Shown: piece after piece, positions 61,424-64,000 of the stretch
Layout: every line of letters starts with the position of its first letter
Position numbering within the stretch: position 1 is the stretch's first letter
Source of the DNA: Streptomyces sp. NBC_00464
GTDB lineage: Bacteria > Actinomycetota > Actinomycetes > Streptomycetales > Streptomycetaceae
NCBI RefSeq assembly: GCF_036013915.1
Contig: NZ_CP107899.1
Span: 7,034,001 to 7,098,000 of the forward strand
Direction of reading: 5' to 3'
Length of the DNA: 64,000 nt
Translations under genes and position numbers: made by a program
The notes under the pieces: generated by a model
Databases searched by the model: none
The model's input: the letters and a program-made list of their open reading frames with translations, nothing else
Told to the model about the DNA's origin: nothing

Positions 61424-62653
61424 ATGGCCGAGTTCACGCTCGATCTCAACGACGACCAGAAGCAGGTCCGTGACTGGCTTCACGGCTTCGCCGCAGACGT
61501 GATCCGTCCGGCAGCTTCGGAGTGGGACGAGCGTGAGGAAACGCCCTGGCCCGTCATCCAGGAGGCCGCCAAGGTCGGAATCTACTCCCTGGACTTCTAC
61601 GCGCAGCAGTTCTTCGACCCGACGGGCCTCGGCATCCCGATGGCGATGGAGGAGCTGTTCTGGGGCGACGCGGGCATCGCCCTGTCGATCGTCGGTACGG
61701 GCCTGGCGGCCGTCGGCGTCCTCGCCAACGGGACCGAGGAGCAGATCGGCACCTGGATCCCGCAGATGTACGGCGACGCGAACGATGTGAAGGTCGCCGC
61801 CTTCTGTTCCTCCGAGCCCGACGCCGGTTCCGACGTCGCCTCGATGCGTACCCGCGCGGTGTACGACCAGGCCAAGGACGAGTGGGTGCTCAACGGCACC
61901 AAGACCTGGGCGACCAACGGCGGCATCGCCAACGTCCACGTCGTGGTCGCGGTCGTCGACGCGGAGCTCGGTTCCAAGGGGCACGCCTCCTTCATTGTGC
62001 CGCCGGACACCGCGGGCCTCTCGCAGGGCCAGAAGTTCAAGAAGCACGGCATCCGCGCCTCGCACACCGCCGAGGTCGTCCTGGAGGACGTGCGCGTCCC
62101 GGGCCACTGCCTGCTCGGCGGCAAGGAGAAGCTGGACCAGCGCCTGGCCCGGGCCCGCGAGCGTGCCGCCTCCGGTGGCGGCGAGCGCGTGAAGAACGCC
62201 GCGATGGCCACGTTCGAGGCGTCCCGCCCGGCCGTCGGCGCGATGGCCGTCGGCACCGCCCGTGCCGCGTACGAGGTCGCGCTGGACTACGCGAAGACCA
62301 GGACCCAGTTCGGCCGTCCGATCATCGACAACCAGGGCATCGCCTTCCAGCTCGCCGACATGCGCACCCAGATCGACGCGGCGCGCCTGCTGGTCTGGCG
62401 CGCCTCGTGGATGGCGACCGCCGGCAAGCCGTTCGAGTCGGCCGAGGGCTCCATGTCCAAGCTGTACGCGAGCGAGACCGCCAAGAAGGTCACCGCTCAG
62501 GCGATCCAGATCCTCGGCGGCAACGGGTTCACCCGTGAGTACCCGGTGGAGCGCATGCACCGCGACGCCGCGATCTACACGATCTTCGAGGGAACGAGCG
62601 AGATCCAGCGCCTGGTGATCGCCCGCACGCTGTCCGGGATGCCCATCCGCTGA
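61424..62653 (+). CDS. Acyl-CoA dehydrogenase
   Basis: 409-residue FAD-dependent acyl-CoA dehydrogenase of beta-oxidation. AAFCSSEPDAGSDVASM and VLNGTKTWATNGGIANVHVV are the FAD and substrate motifs. ARTRTQFG-like AKTRTQFGRPI and ILGGNGFTREYPVERMHRDA follow, and the catalytic Glu is in YTIFEGTSEIQRLV. GGAGGGG lies 6 nt before the ATG at 61424. Expression is probably controlled by the divergent TetR protein through the dyads upstream. A hairpin follows the stop. Confidence 0.95.
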   Translation: MAEFTLDLNDDQKQVRDWLHGFAADVIRPAASEWDEREETPWPVIQEAAKVGIYSLDFYAQQFFDPTGLGIPMAMEELFWGDAGIALSIVGTGLAAVGVLANGTEEQIGTWIPQMYGDANDVKVAAFCSSEPDAGSDVASMRTRAVYDQAKDEWVLNGTKTWATNGGIANVHVVVAVVDAELGSKGHASFIVPPDTAGLSQGQKFKKHGIRASHTAEVVLEDVRVPGHCLLGGKEKLDQRLARARERAASGGGERVKNAAMATFEASRPAVGAMAVGTARAAYEVALDYAKTRTQFGRPIIDNQGIAFQLADMRTQIDAARLLVWRASWMATAGKPFESAEGSMSKLYASETAKKVTAQAIQILGGNGFTREYPVERMHRDAAIYTIFEGTSEIQRLVIARTLSGMPIR

Positions 62654-62674
62654 CGCCCCGCAAGGCCGCCGGTC

Positions 62675-62716
62675 CCGGCCCCGCTCCCTGTCGCGCCGAC
62701 AGGGGGCGGGGGCCGG
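62675..62716. terminator. Terminator between acyl-CoA dehydrogenase and gpx
   Basis: About 18-bp GC-rich stem with one wobble and one bulge (left arm 62675-62692, right arm 62698-62716, loop GCGCC) between convergent genes. Confidence 0.8.
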
Positions 62717-62727
62717 TGCGAGGATGC

Positions 62728-63216
62728 TCAGGCGGGGAGCTGCGCCTCGATGGCCGCGACGACCTCCGGGGCCTCCGGCTCCGTCCGGGGGCGGATCCGG
62801 GCGACCGGCTCACCCGCGGGGGAGATCAGGAACTTCTCGAAGTTCCACTGGACGTCACCGGCCTCGCCGTCCGCGTCCGCGAGCCGGGTGAGCTCCGTGT
62901 AGAGCGGGTGCCTGCCGGCACCGTTGACATCGGTCTTCGCCAGCAGCGGGAAGCTCACCCCGTACGTCGTCGAGCAGAAGGTCTGGATCTCCTCCGAGCT
63001 CCCGGGCTCCTGGCCGCCGAACTGGTTGCACGGCACGCCGAGCACCGTGAAGCCGCGGTCCCCGTACTCCTTCTGGAGCCGCTCCAGACCGGCGTACTGC
63101 GGGGTCAGCCCGCACTTGGAGGCGACGTTCACCAGCAGGACCGCCTGGCCGCTGTAGGCGCCCAGCGTGGTCGGCTCGCCGGTGAGCGTGTGGAGCGGGA
63201 TGTCGTGCAGCGTCAT
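62728..63216 (-). CDS. Glutathione peroxidase-like thiol peroxidase
   Basis: 162-residue GPx-family protein. The peroxidatic site is Cys rather than selenocysteine (LVNVASKCGLTPQY, about residue 35), with GVPCNQFGGQEPG and WNFEKFLISPAG completing the Gln/Trp/Asn tetrad. Bacteria lacking glutathione use such enzymes with thioredoxin or mycothiol-linked reductants. It is monocistronic and convergent with the acyl-CoA dehydrogenase gene. Confidence 0.93.
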   Translation of the reverse strand: MTLHDIPLHTLTGEPTTLGAYSGQAVLLVNVASKCGLTPQYAGLERLQKEYGDRGFTVLGVPCNQFGGQEPGSSEEIQTFCSTTYGVSFPLLAKTDVNGAGRHPLYTELTRLADADGEAGDVQWNFEKFLISPAGEPVARIRPRTEPEAPEVVAAIEAQLPA

Positions 63217-63252
63217 GGGTGTCTCCTAGTCATTTGTCTTCCACGGCCATTG

Positions 63253-64000
63253 TCACGCCCAGAGGTTCATCGGTACGAAGCCGGTCGCCCGTCCGTCCGG
63301 ATCCAGCAGCCGGCCCATCAGTTTCACCGCGCGCAGCGCGACCGCGCGGTCGGCGATCCGCAGATGGGGGATGGTCGCGGCGAGGCGGACCTCCAGGGCC
63401 TGGGCATCCACCAGGGACGAGACCCAGACAGTGGCGATCAGATTCTGCGGACCGGCCAGGCCCAGGCACTGCCTGATCTCCGGGAGCTTCGCCAACTCCC
63501 TTGCCGTGGCGTCCAGATGCTCGGCCGCCACGGTCCCGAACAGGGTCACGGCGACCGGTGAGCCGGACAGCGAGCGGGCCAGGTCGCAGCGGAGCACGAG
63601 GCGTCCTGTTTCCAGCAGCCGGTTCAGCCGGCGGCTCGCCGTGTTCACCGAGACGCCGAGGGTCTCGGCGAGTTCGCTGAGGGACATGCGTCCGTTCTCG
63701 CCTATCGCCGTGACGAGCTCGGCGTACTCGGGCAGATGCTGTGTGTCGCCCAGCGCCGACCGGCGGGACGCGGCCAGAGTCTCCTGCTGGCTGCGGCTCA
63801 GGCTCGTCAGCCGCCACACGCTGCCCTCGGTGTAACTGCGGGTGATCAGATGGGCACGGGTCGCCGCGATTCCGGGGGTGGTGCCCAGCCGGTCCACGAT
63901 GTAGCTCGAGAGTGCGCCGAAGCCGGTGGCCATCGCGGTGATCAGGAGGTCGCGCCCGCCCGCCGCGTGCTCCACGGTCACCGCGTGCGGGTCCGCCGAC
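63253..64000 (-). CDS. Lrp/AsnC-family regulator (5' end outside window)
   Basis: The visible about 249 residues continue open past position 64000, so the N-terminus is missing. An AsnC-type HTH lies in the middle of the visible part (ELVTAIGENGRMSLSELAET, then LGVSVNTASRRLNRLLETG), followed by a ligand-sensing RAM-like domain with LARSLSGSPVAVTLFGTVAA. The preceding stretch (GALSSYIVDRLGTTPGIAAT) looks like another RAM-type domain, suggesting the double-module build common in Streptomyces Lrp proteins. Targets are unknown. Confidence 0.85.
   Translation of the reverse strand, partial: SADPHAVTVEHAAGGRDLLITAMATGFGALSSYIVDRLGTTPGIAATRAHLITRSYTEGSVWRLTSLSRSQQETLAASRRSALGDTQHLPEYAELVTAIGENGRMSLSELAETLGVSVNTASRRLNRLLETGRLVLRCDLARSLSGSPVAVTLFGTVAAEHLDATARELAKLPEIRQCLGLAGPQNLIATVWVSSLVDAQALEVRLAATIPHLRIADRAVALRAVKLMGRLLDPDGRATGFVPMNLWA

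Overview
The window reads as a stretch of a Streptomyces (or very close actinomycete) chromosome. GC content is very high with strong third-position GC, many starts are GTG or follow GGAGG-type sites, and several loci are typical of the genus: an XRE/DUF397/ATPase (WhiJ-BldB-type) triad, a c-di-AMP riboswitch in front of a secreted NlpC/P60 protein, a tripeptidyl aminopeptidase, the MurT/GatD pair and a CebR-type cellulose operator. From memory, the flanking gene order (bio, ure, tap, then pfkA) resembles a core region of S. coelicolor. This could not be checked here.

Layout. 1-1.8 kb: bioB (partial) and bioF, divergent. 1.86-3.6 kb: DUF397, XRE regulator and HATPase triad around a 16-bp palindrome. 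3.6-5.3 kb: LysR/LysE pair. 5.3-6.0 kb: NlpC/P60 gene under a riboswitch. 6.3-7.3 kb: a ClpP-like protein lacking its catalytic Ser and His, plus a small partner. 7.3-9.7 kb: a patchy zone with a Nudix gene, a broken AMP-ligase and an orphan Phd-type antitoxin. 9.7-11.5 kb: TetR-controlled YhgE/Pip-type membrane protein. 11.6-16.1 kb: urease operon ureABCFGD. 16.3-19.7 kb: secreted tripeptidyl aminopeptidase, an epimerase-like protein and an acyltransferase.

19.9-40.0 kb is a catabolic block. It holds a sugar-type ABC importer with two paralogous binding lipoproteins, a LysR regulator, and an extradiol (VOC) dioxygenase operon with aldehyde dehydrogenase, FAH-family enzyme, second VOC protein, alpha/beta hydrolase, GlcG/HbpS-like protein and MetE-like protein. 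A second aldehyde dehydrogenase, an L-2-hydroxyglutarate-oxidase-like flavoprotein, an amidohydrolase, a TPP enzyme and an Ldh-type dehydrogenase follow. Three intergenic sites share a 15-bp LysR-style motif (GCA-R-Y-N5-M-TTGC), with a fourth near-match, so the block is probably one regulon.

40.1-48.6 kb is a minus-strand cellulose/hemicellulose operon (GH10, GH48, GH12, GH6). Every enzyme ends in a CBM3 module, and a perfect CebR-type box (TGGGAGCGCTCCCA) lies upstream of the first gene.

49.2-64 kb returns to core-like genes: cupredoxin and repeat lipoproteins, a 52-residue membrane protein, a CtaG-like protein, phosphofructokinase, GatD/MurT, a large secreted subtilase, a TrmB/LuxR-like regulator, peptide deformylase, a TetR/acyl-CoA dehydrogenase pair, glutathione peroxidase and a truncated Lrp/AsnC regulator. 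No tRNA, rRNA, CRISPR array or transposase was seen.
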